From assembly GCA_035524495.1 (NCBI GenBank), contig DATKOR010000010.1, forward strand, positions 13,837-77,836: a stretch of 64,000 nt of DNA. Reading direction: 5' to 3'. The stretch comes from CAIKZZ01 sp035524495 (GTDB taxonomy: Bacteria > Pseudomonadota > Gammaproteobacteria > Steroidobacterales > Steroidobacteraceae). Shown piece after piece: positions 16,849 through 25,655 of this stretch. The position numbers were made by a program, and so were the translations under genes. Below the pieces are notes generated by a model. That model saw only the letters and a list, made by a program, of their open reading frames with translations, did not search any database and was not told the origin of the DNA. The stretch's first letter is position 1. Each line of letters opens with the position of its first letter.

Positions 16849-17276
16849 GACTCAGGCAACACTTCGACGCCGAGAGCCGGCTCGGCCGCTTCGAGGCTTA
16901 TGGGCGCAATGAGCTCGAGCAGCGCGCGCGGTACGCCGCCGATTGCGGCCCCTGGGGAGCACGTGTGTGCCGAGCACGCCGGCCCGAGGCGTCACTTCGG
17001 CGTCTAAAATGCGCGCCGCTCGCATGGACCCCTCGAATGCCGGATGTCGACCGAGGTGTACTTCGACGCGCTCGCCGCGGCAACGAAGTGTGCGGCCGGA
17101 TCGATCACGCGGAACCCGAAGACCGAGGAGCTTCTGCCGCCTTCGGTGGCCGACCACGTACGCTGACGACGATTGACGAAGGGCGAAGACACAGCGACGA
17201 TCATCCGCGACCGCTCAGGCAGATCCATTCGCACCGACAAGAAACCCATCCGGACATGCGACGCCACCGCTGACTA
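16849..17276. other. 428-base decayed region before the PAP2 gene
   Basis: Follows the DUF1269 remnant. Apart from the 40-codon frame at 17044-17166 listed separately, no domain is recognised. The region is probably degraded coding sequence plus the PAP2 gene promoter. Confidence 0.35.
17044..17166 (+). CDS. Possible small protein (40 aa) or gene fragment
   Basis: Frame from ATG 17044 to TGA 17166. The codon pattern is coding-like (GC-rich third positions, varied residues: MSTEVYFDALAAATKCAAGS then ITRNPKTEELLPPSVADHVR), unlike the Arg/Pro-rich noise frames nearby. No Shine-Dalgarno is visible and I recognise no family. It may be the tail of a lost gene. Confidence 0.25.
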   Translation: MSTEVYFDALAAATKCAAGSITRNPKTEELLPPSVADHVR

Positions 17277-17990
17277 ATGACCGCTCTCTTGGCGATAGCA
17301 GGCCTTCTCGCTTCCTTCGGCTTCATCGCGCGCCAGGTGGTCCGGGGCAAGCCGATGTGGCTTGATCGCTCCATCACTCTCGCGCTGCGGAGCTCTGACG
17401 ACCCACCTCGGCCTATCGGGCCGGCCTGGCTACAGGAGGCGGCGCGCGACGTGACGAGCCTGGGCAGCATCGTAGTCGTGGTAGTCATCACGGCTGCCAT
17501 CGTCGGATACCTCTTTCTGACTCGCAAGCCCGGCGTCGCCTGGCTCATGCTGCTCGCGGTCGCGGGTGGAATTGGGCTGAACAACCTGCTCAAGCTCGTG
17601 TTCGCACGCCGACGACCCAACGTCGTCACCCCGACGGCGCGAGTCTTTACAACGAGCTTTCCGAGTGGACATGCGACGCTCTCGGCGATTGCCTATCTCA
17701 CCATTGGCGCTCTGCTATCAAGGGCCTTCCCTTCGGCAATGCTCAGCGCCTATTTCATGACGCTCGCCGTGCTGTTGACTGCGCTCGTGGGCTTCAGCCG
17801 GATCTACCTCGGGGTTCACTATCCAACCGACGTTCTCGCAGGCTGGTGCATCGGTGCGGCCTGGGCGATATTGTGCGGGATGCTGATGGCGTGGCTGCAA
17901 GCTCGAGGGCACGTCGAGCTATCCGGGCTGACGATGGCTGATGCGGCGTTTGCGCATGGAGTGCGAAGCCTCCCGTGGGCGATCCTGTGA
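17277..17990 (+). CDS. PAP2-family membrane phosphatase
   Basis: 237 residues, about six membrane helices. The three phosphatase motifs are present: KLVFARRRP (KxxxxxxRP), PSGH within FPSGHATLSA, and SRIYLGVHYPTDVLAG (SRxxxxxHxxxD). PAP2 enzymes dephosphorylate phosphatidate, phosphatidylglycerol phosphate or undecaprenyl pyrophosphate at the membrane. The stop overlaps the start of the adjacent lipid-kinase gene, so the two are coupled and may run opposing phosphorylation steps on the same lipid, an inference from pairing. No strong ribosome site precedes the ATG. Confidence 0.9.
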   Translation: MTALLAIAGLLASFGFIARQVVRGKPMWLDRSITLALRSSDDPPRPIGPAWLQEAARDVTSLGSIVVVVVITAAIVGYLFLTRKPGVAWLMLLAVAGGIGLNNLLKLVFARRRPNVVTPTARVFTTSFPSGHATLSAIAYLTIGALLSRAFPSAMLSAYFMTLAVLLTALVGFSRIYLGVHYPTDVLAGWCIGAAWAILCGMLMAWLQARGHVELSGLTMADAAFAHGVRSLPWAIL

Positions 17991-18895
17991 ACGAGACGGC
18001 GAACACGACCTGTATCCTCAACGGAAAGTCCGTTCATGCGGAAACGGCCCGTGCCCTCATCGGGCGGATATCGCGCGAACTTGGCGTGCAGACACGGGTG
18101 ATCGTGACGCGAAGCGCCGACGAGTTCGTGCCGCTCGCGTCGCACGCTGTCAGCGAGAAGAGGTCGCGCGTGGCGGCAGGCGGCGGGGATGGAACAGTGA
18201 ATGCCGTGGCCGGCGCGGTGGCGGGGACGAATACAGCGCTCGGGGTTCTGCCGATGGGAACTCTGAATCATTTTGCGAAGGATGCCGGGATCCCGCTTGA
18301 CTTGGAGGATGCCGTCCGAAATTTCTTTACTGGCGGCGTAGTCAAGGTGGATGTCGGCGAGGTCAACGGCCGGGTGTTTGTGAACAACTCGGGGATAGGC
18401 GTCTATCCTCATCTGGTGCGTCAGCGCGAAGCGCAGCAGCGGCGCGGGCACCGCAAGTGGCTGGCGTTCCTCATCGCCGTCGGCGCCGTGCTGCGGCGCT
18501 ACACTCGACTCCGCGTCAGACTGCACCTGAGCGAAGCCGAGGCGCTTTCGCGGCTGACTCCGTTCGTGTTCGTGGGCAACAACAAGTATGAAGTCGCTGG
18601 TCTTCAGATTGGCCGGCGCATCAGCCTGACCTCGGGTCGGCTGTGGGTCTGCACGGCGCCGCGCGCCAGTCGTCGGAGCCTCATCGGCATGGCCTGGAGG
18701 ACGCTCAGGGGACACGTCGGCGACGATGAGTTGCGTGCCATCGACGTCGACGAGTTCTGGGTAGATGCCGCCACCCCGCGGATCAACGTATCGATGGACG
18801 GAGAGGTGAGCCTGATGGCTTCGCCGCTGCATTACCGCATTCGGCCCGGTGCCCTGCGCGTCGTACTCCCGGATCACCGCGGCGCGCCGCGTTAG
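17975..18895 (+). CDS. Diacylglycerol/lipid kinase catalytic-domain protein
   Basis: 306 residues from GTG 17975 (302 if the GTG at 17987, which overlaps the PAP2 stop as GTGA, is used). The DAGK catalytic domain shows GGGDGTVNAVAGA (nucleotide loop), PMGTLNHFAKD and the C-terminal MDGE motif (SMDGEVSL). Such YegS/BmrU-type proteins phosphorylate diacylglycerol, sphingoid bases or phosphatidylglycerol. Coupled to the PAP2 phosphatase by overlap. Substrate unknown. Confidence 0.87.
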   Translation: MGDPVNETANTTCILNGKSVHAETARALIGRISRELGVQTRVIVTRSADEFVPLASHAVSEKRSRVAAGGGDGTVNAVAGAVAGTNTALGVLPMGTLNHFAKDAGIPLDLEDAVRNFFTGGVVKVDVGEVNGRVFVNNSGIGVYPHLVRQREAQQRRGHRKWLAFLIAVGAVLRRYTRLRVRLHLSEAEALSRLTPFVFVGNNKYEVAGLQIGRRISLTSGRLWVCTAPRASRRSLIGMAWRTLRGHVGDDELRAIDVDEFWVDAATPRINVSMDGEVSLMASPLHYRIRPGALRVVLPDHRGAPR

Positions 18896-19068
18896 TCGAA
18901 TGGCTTCTGAGCCTCCGTTTCGCGTGTACGGTTCGGTTTTCCATGCCCGGCGCGCGCAGTCGCGGCGCGCCCGTCCAGCACCCGCCGACTGGCCCGTCGG
19001 ATGATCCACTCCGGCTCGCCGCGATCGAGCTCAAGTGCACGACTGAAGCGACGAGTCCCGCACGGCGC

Positions 19069-19674
19069 TCAGGTCGGCTCCGCCGACCGCGCCTCGGCTC
19101 GCAAGCGCTCGAGGTCGCGCCGATAGGCGTCGGCATCTCCGTAGTCCACGAAGCGGCCGTAACGCGCGTGCAGGCCGAGCACGCGACGCGCGTGCTTGAT
19201 CGGGCACCAGTACTCCTCGGTCCGGGATGCAACCTCCCGGACATGCGCCAGTAAGCCATTCGCATAGGAGCAGTAGGCGCAATTGAGCTTTTCGAGCGCG
19301 TTGAGGTAGGCCAGTTGGCCGCGATCGAATGCCAGGTAGTCGCGCCGCCGCACGCGCGGGATCCCGTACACCGGGAAGCAGACCGACTGGTATATGGCGA
19401 CGAACAAATCGAGCAACACCAGTGGAACGATCAGAGCGTAGATCGCCGGTGCGCTGAGCACCATCGCCGGGCGCGCGCCGAGGACGTAGCCGAGAAGCCG
19501 TGTCTTGAGCTCGTGATGCCGCCGGATGACGGCCTCCTCGAATTGAACAATGCCGTCGTGGACCTTGTAGTTGAGCTCGACGCGACGCTTCGCCAGTGCA
19601 ACCTCGAGTTCGCGCTCGAGGGCGCGGATCGATCCGGCCAGCCGCGTGATCTCCTCGTGAGCGGTCTCGGACAT
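19069..19674 (-). CDS. Conserved membrane protein of unknown function with Cys-rich segment
   Basis: 201 residues, ATG at 19674 with AGGAGG upstream. N-terminal helical segment (ALERELEVALAKRRVEL), a hydrophobic region of one or two membrane helices (about 70-100), then KLNCAYCSYANGLL and EEYWCPIKHARR: three Cys that could bind metal or form a redox centre. The pattern is familiar from uncharacterised proteobacterial proteins, but I can name no function. It stands alone between the lipid kinase and the acyl-CoA synthetase. Confidence 0.7.
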   Translation of the reverse strand: MSETAHEEITRLAGSIRALERELEVALAKRRVELNYKVHDGIVQFEEAVIRRHHELKTRLLGYVLGARPAMVLSAPAIYALIVPLVLLDLFVAIYQSVCFPVYGIPRVRRRDYLAFDRGQLAYLNALEKLNCAYCSYANGLLAHVREVASRTEEYWCPIKHARRVLGLHARYGRFVDYGDADAYRRDLERLRAEARSAEPT

Positions 19675-19858
19675 GTCGAGTGCCTCCTGATGCGCGGCCG
19701 CCCTAGCCGGAAGCCTGGCGCTGCGCCTGGGGGCAGTATGTCACTGACCGCGTTCGGTCGTCGTCTCCGCCGTCGGCACGCTCGTCGGTGCGCCCGCATC
19801 CGCGGAGGGGCGCCGGCGCGTGCGGCCGCGTTCACCTCTGCGGAGGTCCCAGCAGCGC

Positions 19859-21694
19859 TCAAGCAGAGTAGAGCCGTGCGATCTCCGACTCGAATCGCGA
19901 CGCGATATTGGCTCGCTTGAGCTTCAGCGTCGGCGTCAGCAGCGTGTTCTCGACCGTCCACGGCTCCAGGCTCAGCACGACGCCACGCGGCTGTGCGTAG
20001 TAGGGGAAGCCGCGTGTCAGATCGCGGATCCGCTGAAGCACCGCTTCGCAGGCTGGGCGCGACTGCAGGCTGCCGGGATCCTTCGGATCGAGTCGCAGGC
20101 TCACCGCCAGTCCCATCCAGTAGGTGACATTGAGCACGACCACGCAAGCGATGAATGGGCGGTTGTCGCCAAACACGCAGGCCGCCTCGAACGAGTGGTC
20201 CGCGGTAATGGCGAGTTCGAGGTCCGCAGGCGCGATCTTCTCTCCTGTCGAAGTGACGATGATTTCCTTCACGCGGCCCAGGATCCGGACGCGACCGGCC
20301 TCGATCGCCGCCTGATCGCCGGTGCGCAGCCAGCCGTCGACGAAGGCGCGGGCAGTGTCCTCGTCGCGCTTCCAGTAGCCGCGCATGACATTCGGCCCGC
20401 GCACCAGCAGCTCACGGTTCTCCCCGATTCGCACCTCGACCCCGGGGACCACCCGACCGACGGTGGCCGGATCGTTGTCGTCGGGAGCGTTGGCCGCCAC
20501 GATCGGCGAGGTCTCGGTCATGCCATAGCCCTGCACGATGGGAACGCCGAGCGCCAGGAAGCAGCGCGCGACCGGAAGCGACAGCGCGGCGCCGCCACTG
20601 ACGGCGAGCCGCAGTCGCCCGCCGAACTGCCGGCGCAGCGGACGAGCGACCATCGCGTCCAATGCCGGCCAGACGCAGGCGTCCACGGCCGCGCGCAACG
20701 CGTCATCGCGCAGCAGCCCCTGAGCCCGCCGGAACCGACGCCAGCCCGTCGCCTGTGCCAACGAGAACAACCCAGTCTTGAGGGCCGAGCCGCTGAGCCG
20801 TGCCTGGATGCCGAGGAGGACCCGTTCGTAAATCCGCGGCACCGAGACCAGGATCGTCGGCCGCACGGTCCTGAGATCCTCGGGCAGCTGCCTGGCGGAG
20901 CGCGCAAACGCCACGCAGCAACCACCGGCCATCGGTGCGTAATATCCGGCGGTACGCTCGAAGGTGTGCGACAGCGGCAGGAACGACAGGAAGACGTCGT
21001 TGGCGGACGGAGCCACGCGTTGCAGAACCGCCTTCGTGTTCGAGACGACGTTGTCGTGCGTCAACATCACGCCCTTGGGGCGGCCGGTCGTTCCCGATGT
21101 GTACACGAGGGCCGCCAGATCGCCGGAACGAGGCGACCGCTCCGCCGGCGACGCTACGACCGGCGGGACGTTGCACAGCCACTCGTCGACGGTCACGACC
21201 GGCACCACCTCGCCGGCCGGCACTGCCGGTGATCCGGATTGTGCGACTACCACGTGGCGAAGGGCCGGCAGCGGCAATCCGGTGGCCGCGATGGCCTGCC
21301 ATTGAGCGTCGGAGGTGGCCACCAGCAGCGAGGCTTCGCTGTCAGACAGGATGTAGGCGATGCTGGCCGGATTGTCGAGCGCGTGCATCGGAACCGGCAC
21401 GCCGCCGAGCGCAAGAACGGCCTGGTCGATGCACACCGCGTCGAGGCCGTTGGGGAGCAGGATGGCGACCCGGGCTCCTGGCGCCAGTGATTCCGCCGCG
21501 AGCGCGGCGGCGAAGCGGCTGACCCGGCCGTCGACCTCACGCCAGGTGCTGCCGAGCCAACGGGCATTCGCCTCGTCGTACTGGCGGTACGCTTCACGGT
21601 CCGGGCTCGCGGCGACGCGCCAGGCGAACAGCTCCGGCAGCGTGCGGACGGACGCAAGGTCAGAGGGCAGGTTGATATCGCGACGCTGTGGCAT
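19859..21694 (-). CDS. AMP-forming long-chain acyl-CoA synthetase
   Basis: 611 residues from ATG 21694; the frame stays open upstream but loses family resemblance. ANL-superfamily motifs: LVYTSGTTGRPKGVMLTH (P-loop), YGMTETSPIV, WLRTGDQA and GRVKEIIVTSTGEKIAPADLE. It activates fatty acids through acyl-AMP to acyl-CoA at the membrane. In the family, long-chain forms (FadD15/Faa type) have this length and the LPLSHTFER signature, present here. The adjacent phosphoketolase produces acetyl phosphate and is divergently transcribed; a direct link is not evident. Confidence 0.9.
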   Translation of the reverse strand: MPQRRDINLPSDLASVRTLPELFAWRVAASPDREAYRQYDEANARWLGSTWREVDGRVSRFAAALAAESLAPGARVAILLPNGLDAVCIDQAVLALGGVPVPMHALDNPASIAYILSDSEASLLVATSDAQWQAIAATGLPLPALRHVVVAQSGSPAVPAGEVVPVVTVDEWLCNVPPVVASPAERSPRSGDLAALVYTSGTTGRPKGVMLTHDNVVSNTKAVLQRVAPSANDVFLSFLPLSHTFERTAGYYAPMAGGCCVAFARSARQLPEDLRTVRPTILVSVPRIYERVLLGIQARLSGSALKTGLFSLAQATGWRRFRRAQGLLRDDALRAAVDACVWPALDAMVARPLRRQFGGRLRLAVSGGAALSLPVARCFLALGVPIVQGYGMTETSPIVAANAPDDNDPATVGRVVPGVEVRIGENRELLVRGPNVMRGYWKRDEDTARAFVDGWLRTGDQAAIEAGRVRILGRVKEIIVTSTGEKIAPADLELAITADHSFEAACVFGDNRPFIACVVVLNVTYWMGLAVSLRLDPKDPGSLQSRPACEAVLQRIRDLTRGFPYYAQPRGVVLSLEPWTVENTLLTPTLKLKRANIASRFESEIARLYSA

Positions 21695-22246
21695 GCGCTG
21701 GCTGCGACCCGATCGAAAGCAACTCCCCTGACGCTGCGGCTGCGGATTCTTGCCGATGGCGCATCGGGCGATCGCGGCAGTGTAGCGTTCCTGTGCCGGC
21801 TCGCCTTCGGGCGTCCTGCGGCGTCCGCTCCTGACGAGGCAGGCGAGGCGCTTCACGGGTCGCGCTCCGGGCGCGGACCGGCCGTTGCCGGCGCGACGAC
21901 CGATGATCCGTTGCGCCCGGCGGGGTGCGTCGGAGCGACGTTCGCAGGCTGGAGTGCCCGCGCACTTAGCCGCTGCGATTTCAGAAGGTTGCACGAACCC
22001 AGCCGCCGTCGCTTCACGTCGTCGCCGGGCATTCGGGTAATCCGCAGTATGAAGGACGCCCGGCGGCGCTAGTCTTCGCTACCGGATCCGGGTCGGTACC
22101 CTAATTCAGCCTAAGCATGACTGTCAGGAGACGGGTGCGGTGACCGATCAGCTCCAGGCTCCTTCCGGCGTTGGCCCGTACCGCGGGGAGGGTGTGGCGC
22201 GCCGCTCCGGCGCACACACCGGCAGACTCAACGCGGGTGGCGAACG
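21695..22246. other. 552-base intergenic region between divergent acyl-CoA synthetase and phosphoketolase genes
   Basis: Should contain both promoters. On the - strand the frame of the synthetase remains open to 21994, but its translation (Arg/Ala-rich, no motif) looks non-coding. A TAATTC near 22100 is the only AT-rich motif of note. No FNR-type TTGAT-N4-ATCAA box is seen. Confidence 0.4.
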
Positions 22247-24622
22247 TTGACGCTCAGCGCGGACACGCTGCGTCGGACGGACGCCTACTGGCGCGCAGCG
22301 AATTATCTGTCCGTCGGACAGATCTACCTTCGGGACAATCCGCTGTTGAAGCGACCGCTGGCACGCGCTGACATCAAGCGCGTGTTGCTCGGTCACTGGG
22401 GGACGACACCGGGCCAGAACTTCATCTATGCGCACTTAAACCGCGCCATCGTCGAGCATGGCCTCGACATGATCTACATCTCTGGCCCCGGGCACGGCGG
22501 CCCGGCGGTATTCGCCAACGCCTATCTGGAAGGAACCTACAGCGAGATCTACCCCGACGTCAGCCGCGACGAAGCCGGCTTGCGCAAGCTCTTCAGACAG
22601 TTCTCGTTCCCTGGAGGGGTCCCGAGCCACGCGTCGCCGGAGTGCCCGGGCTCGATCCACGAGGGTGGCGAGCTCGGCTATTCGCTCAGCCACGCGTTCG
22701 GCGCAGCGCTCGACAATCCGCGGTTGGTCGTGGCGTGCGTCATCGGGGATGGCGAAGCGGAAACGGGCCCCCTGGCAACGGCGTGGCACTCCAACAAATT
22801 TCTGAACCCTGGGACGGATGGCGCTGTTCTGCCGATTCTGCACCTTAACGACTACAAGATCGCCAATCCCACGGTCCTCGCGCGCATCACCCGCGACGAG
22901 CTCGAGCAACTTCTCCGTGGTTACGGCTGGTCGCCGCACTTCGTCGAGGGCAGCGATCCCGAGGCGATGCATCAGGCCATGGCGGCCACGCTCGATGCGG
23001 TCACCGACCACATCCGCGCGATCCAGGACGATGCACGCGTCCACGGCAACGCAGCGCGCCCGCGCTGGCCGATGATCGTCCTCAAGTCACCGAAGGGCTG
23101 GACGGGACCCAAGGTGGTCGACGGCGCTCCGGTGGAAGGTTCGTTCCGGGCGCACCAGGTGCCGATCTCGGATCCAGCCGCCCACCCTGAGCACCTTGAG
23201 CAGCTTGAAGCATGGCTCAAGAGCTATCGGCCCTGGGAACTCTTTGATGAACAGGGCCGCCTCCGAGCGGAGCTCGCGGATCTTGCGCCGCAAGGCGAGC
23301 ACCGGATGAGTGCCAATCCGCATGCGAATGGTGGCGTCCTGCTCCGCGACCTGCGCATGCCCGATTTTCGCGACTACGCCGTCAGCGTTCCCACGCCCGG
23401 CACCCGCGGTGTCGGCGACGCGCACGTGCTCGGGGAGCTGCTGCGGGATGTCATCAGGCTCAATGCCGAGCAGCGGAACTTCCGCGTGTTCGGCCCGGAC
23501 GAGACGTTGTCCAACGGGCTCGAGGCGCTCTTCGCGGCGACGCCGCGCCAGTGGGAGGCGGCCACCGGACCGAACGACGAGTTCCTGGCGCCGGACGGCC
23601 GCGTGATGGAGATGCTGAGCGAGCACCAATGCGAGGGGTGGCTTGAGGGCTACCTGCTGACGGGGCGGCACGGGCTCTTCAACTGCTATGAGGCCTTCGT
23701 CCACATCGTCGACTCGATGTTCAATCAGCACGCCAAGTGGCTGAAGGTCTCGGCGCACCTGCCGTGGCGGCGGAAGATCGCTTCACTGAACTACCTGCTG
23801 TCTTCCCACGTCTGGCGGCAGGATCACAATGGGTTCACGCACCAGGATCCCGGCTTCATCGATCACGTGATCAACAAGAAGGCGGAAATCGTGAGGGTGT
23901 ACCTTCCGCCGGACGGCAATTGCCTGCTGTCGGTCATGGATCACTGCCTGCGCAGCCGCCATTACGTGAATGTCATCGTCGCGGGCAAGCACCCGGCACC
24001 GCAGTGGCTCGGCATGGACGACGCGATCGAGCACTGCGCGCGCGGCATAGGCATCTGGCCGTGGGCCAGCAACGACCACGACGGGGAGCCCGACCTCGTG
24101 ATGGCGTGCTGCGGCGACGTGCCGACGCTCGAGGCGCTCGCGGCCGTGTCGATCCTGCGCGTGCATCTGCCCCGCCTGCGGATCCGGCTGATCAACGTCG
24201 TCGACCTGATGAAATTGCAGCCGCAGTCGGAGCACCCGCACGGCCTGAGCGACCTGGAGTTCGACGAGCTGTTCACCAGGGACAGGCCCGTGATCTTCGC
24301 CTTCCACGGCTATCCGTGGCTGATCCACCGCCTCACTTACCGCCGCACGAACCACGACAATTTCCACGTCCGCGGCTACAAGGAGGAAGGCACGGTGACG
24401 ACGCCGTTCGACATGACCGTGTTGAACGAGCTCGACCGATTCCATCTCGCGATGGACAGCGTCGACCGGTTGCCCCAGACCGGAGCCCAGGGCGTTTACC
24501 TGAAGCAACGGCTCAAGGACAAGCTGGTCGTGCACAAGCAGTACATCGCCGAACACGGGGAGGACCTGCCAGAGATCCGCAACTGGCAGTGGAGTGGGGC
24601 CAGCGAGGTGGGTACCGCCTAG
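22247..24622 (+). CDS. xfp: Xylulose-5-phosphate/fructose-6-phosphate phosphoketolase
   Basis: 791 residues from a TTG at 22247, with only a weak GGGTGG before it. The thiamine-diphosphate enzyme splits xylulose 5-phosphate (or fructose 6-phosphate) with phosphate into acetyl phosphate plus glyceraldehyde 3-phosphate (or erythrose 4-phosphate). Signatures: WRAANYLSVGQIYL, GPGHGGPA, SHASPECPGSIHEGGELGYS, GDGEAETGPLATAWH and HVRGYKEEGT-type C-terminal region; length is normal. No acetate kinase gene lies in the window, so the acetyl phosphate would need a kinase elsewhere. Phosphoketolase lets cells make ATP without O2, matching the island theme. Confidence 0.95.
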   Translation: MTLSADTLRRTDAYWRAANYLSVGQIYLRDNPLLKRPLARADIKRVLLGHWGTTPGQNFIYAHLNRAIVEHGLDMIYISGPGHGGPAVFANAYLEGTYSEIYPDVSRDEAGLRKLFRQFSFPGGVPSHASPECPGSIHEGGELGYSLSHAFGAALDNPRLVVACVIGDGEAETGPLATAWHSNKFLNPGTDGAVLPILHLNDYKIANPTVLARITRDELEQLLRGYGWSPHFVEGSDPEAMHQAMAATLDAVTDHIRAIQDDARVHGNAARPRWPMIVLKSPKGWTGPKVVDGAPVEGSFRAHQVPISDPAAHPEHLEQLEAWLKSYRPWELFDEQGRLRAELADLAPQGEHRMSANPHANGGVLLRDLRMPDFRDYAVSVPTPGTRGVGDAHVLGELLRDVIRLNAEQRNFRVFGPDETLSNGLEALFAATPRQWEAATGPNDEFLAPDGRVMEMLSEHQCEGWLEGYLLTGRHGLFNCYEAFVHIVDSMFNQHAKWLKVSAHLPWRRKIASLNYLLSSHVWRQDHNGFTHQDPGFIDHVINKKAEIVRVYLPPDGNCLLSVMDHCLRSRHYVNVIVAGKHPAPQWLGMDDAIEHCARGIGIWPWASNDHDGEPDLVMACCGDVPTLEALAAVSILRVHLPRLRIRLINVVDLMKLQPQSEHPHGLSDLEFDELFTRDRPVIFAFHGYPWLIHRLTYRRTNHDNFHVRGYKEEGTVTTPFDMTVLNELDRFHLAMDSVDRLPQTGAQGVYLKQRLKDKLVVHKQYIAEHGEDLPEIRNWQWSGASEVGTA

Positions 24623-24749
24623 CAGTTCAACCTGGCAGCGGATCGGGGTATTCCGCCGACGAGCACTCGGCATCGTCGGCGGCGGGATCCGGCGGAGCGC
24701 CGGCCTGCTCGAACGGATCGGAACGACACCTTAGGGAGCGACAACAGAC

Positions 24750-25388
24750 ATGATTCCTTTAGGCGACGAAACACGGCGCCCGGTGCAGTTTCCGATTGCA
24801 ACGGCGCTGATCATCCTCGCGAACGCCGTCGGCTTCGCCGTGGAACTCAACGGCGGCGATGCGGTGGTCCTGCGGTGGTCAGTCGTGCCGGCCGACGTAT
24901 CCGCCGGACATCATCTGATCACGATCCTGACGGCCATGTTCATGCACGCGAGCTGGTCGCACATCCTCGGCAACATGATTTTTCTGTGGGCGTTCGGCCC
25001 GGAGATAGAGGACGCGATGGGCTCTGGGCGCTACCTGGCGTTCTACATCGCCGGGGGCATCGTCGCGGCGTTCGCGCAAGTGGTCGCGAACCCCGGTTCC
25101 ACCGTCCCCTGTCTGGGCGCGAGTGGAGCCATCGCCGCCGTGATGGGCGCGTTCCTGGTCACCTACCCGGGCGATCAGATCAAGGTGCTCCTGTTCTTCG
25201 GGTGGATCATCAAAGTAACGTTCATTCCGGCCGCCGTGCTGATTGGCTTCTGGTTCCTGACGCAATTGCTGAGCTTCGGTGTCGTTGCGGACGTGCAAAC
25301 AGGGGGAGTCGCCTATCTGGCCCACATTGGCGGCGCGATCTTCGGGGCCGTGACCGCACGCCTGTTCGAGAGTCCGCGTCGCTCGTGA
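24750..25388 (+). CDS. Rhomboid family intramembrane serine protease
   Basis: 212 residues with six predicted membrane helices. The catalytic Ser125 sits in LGASGAIAA (GxSG) and the catalytic His192 in YLAHIGGAIFG; HxxxN-type MFMHASWSHILGNM is also present. GGGAG-type ribosome site before ATG 24750. Rhomboids cleave membrane proteins within the bilayer. It lies 127 bases after phosphoketolase on the same strand. The substrate is unknown. Confidence 0.92.
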   Translation: MIPLGDETRRPVQFPIATALIILANAVGFAVELNGGDAVVLRWSVVPADVSAGHHLITILTAMFMHASWSHILGNMIFLWAFGPEIEDAMGSGRYLAFYIAGGIVAAFAQVVANPGSTVPCLGASGAIAAVMGAFLVTYPGDQIKVLLFFGWIIKVTFIPAAVLIGFWFLTQLLSFGVVADVQTGGVAYLAHIGGAIFGAVTARLFESPRRS

Positions 25389-25655
25389 CGGGTCCGGGAC
25401 GCGCGAGGCGCCGGTGATTCCGTATCCGGACACGGCGCTGCGGCATCGGCACTCTGGCGGCGGCCTGCCGGCATCAACGCGAGCCGTCGCGCATGATCCG
25501 ATGACCGGCGGCAGCGAAGGACGCGGACCACTGGCGCCCCTCGGCGCGCCGAGTGGGGCGCCGCCGGGGTCGTCCAATCGCGGTTTGATGCGCGTGACCC
25601 CGGGATTGTCGTCGTGCGCGAGCTGCGGGAGTTGCACACCGGGACTCGAGCTGCG

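Noticed and set aside
21695..21994. 100-codon N-terminal extension of the acyl-CoA synthetase
   Set aside because: No similarity to the family and Arg-rich; the standard N-terminus begins at 21694.
22021..22246. FNR/ANR box upstream of phosphoketolase
   Set aside because: Scanned by eye for TTGAT-N4-ATCAA here and in other island gaps; no acceptable match.
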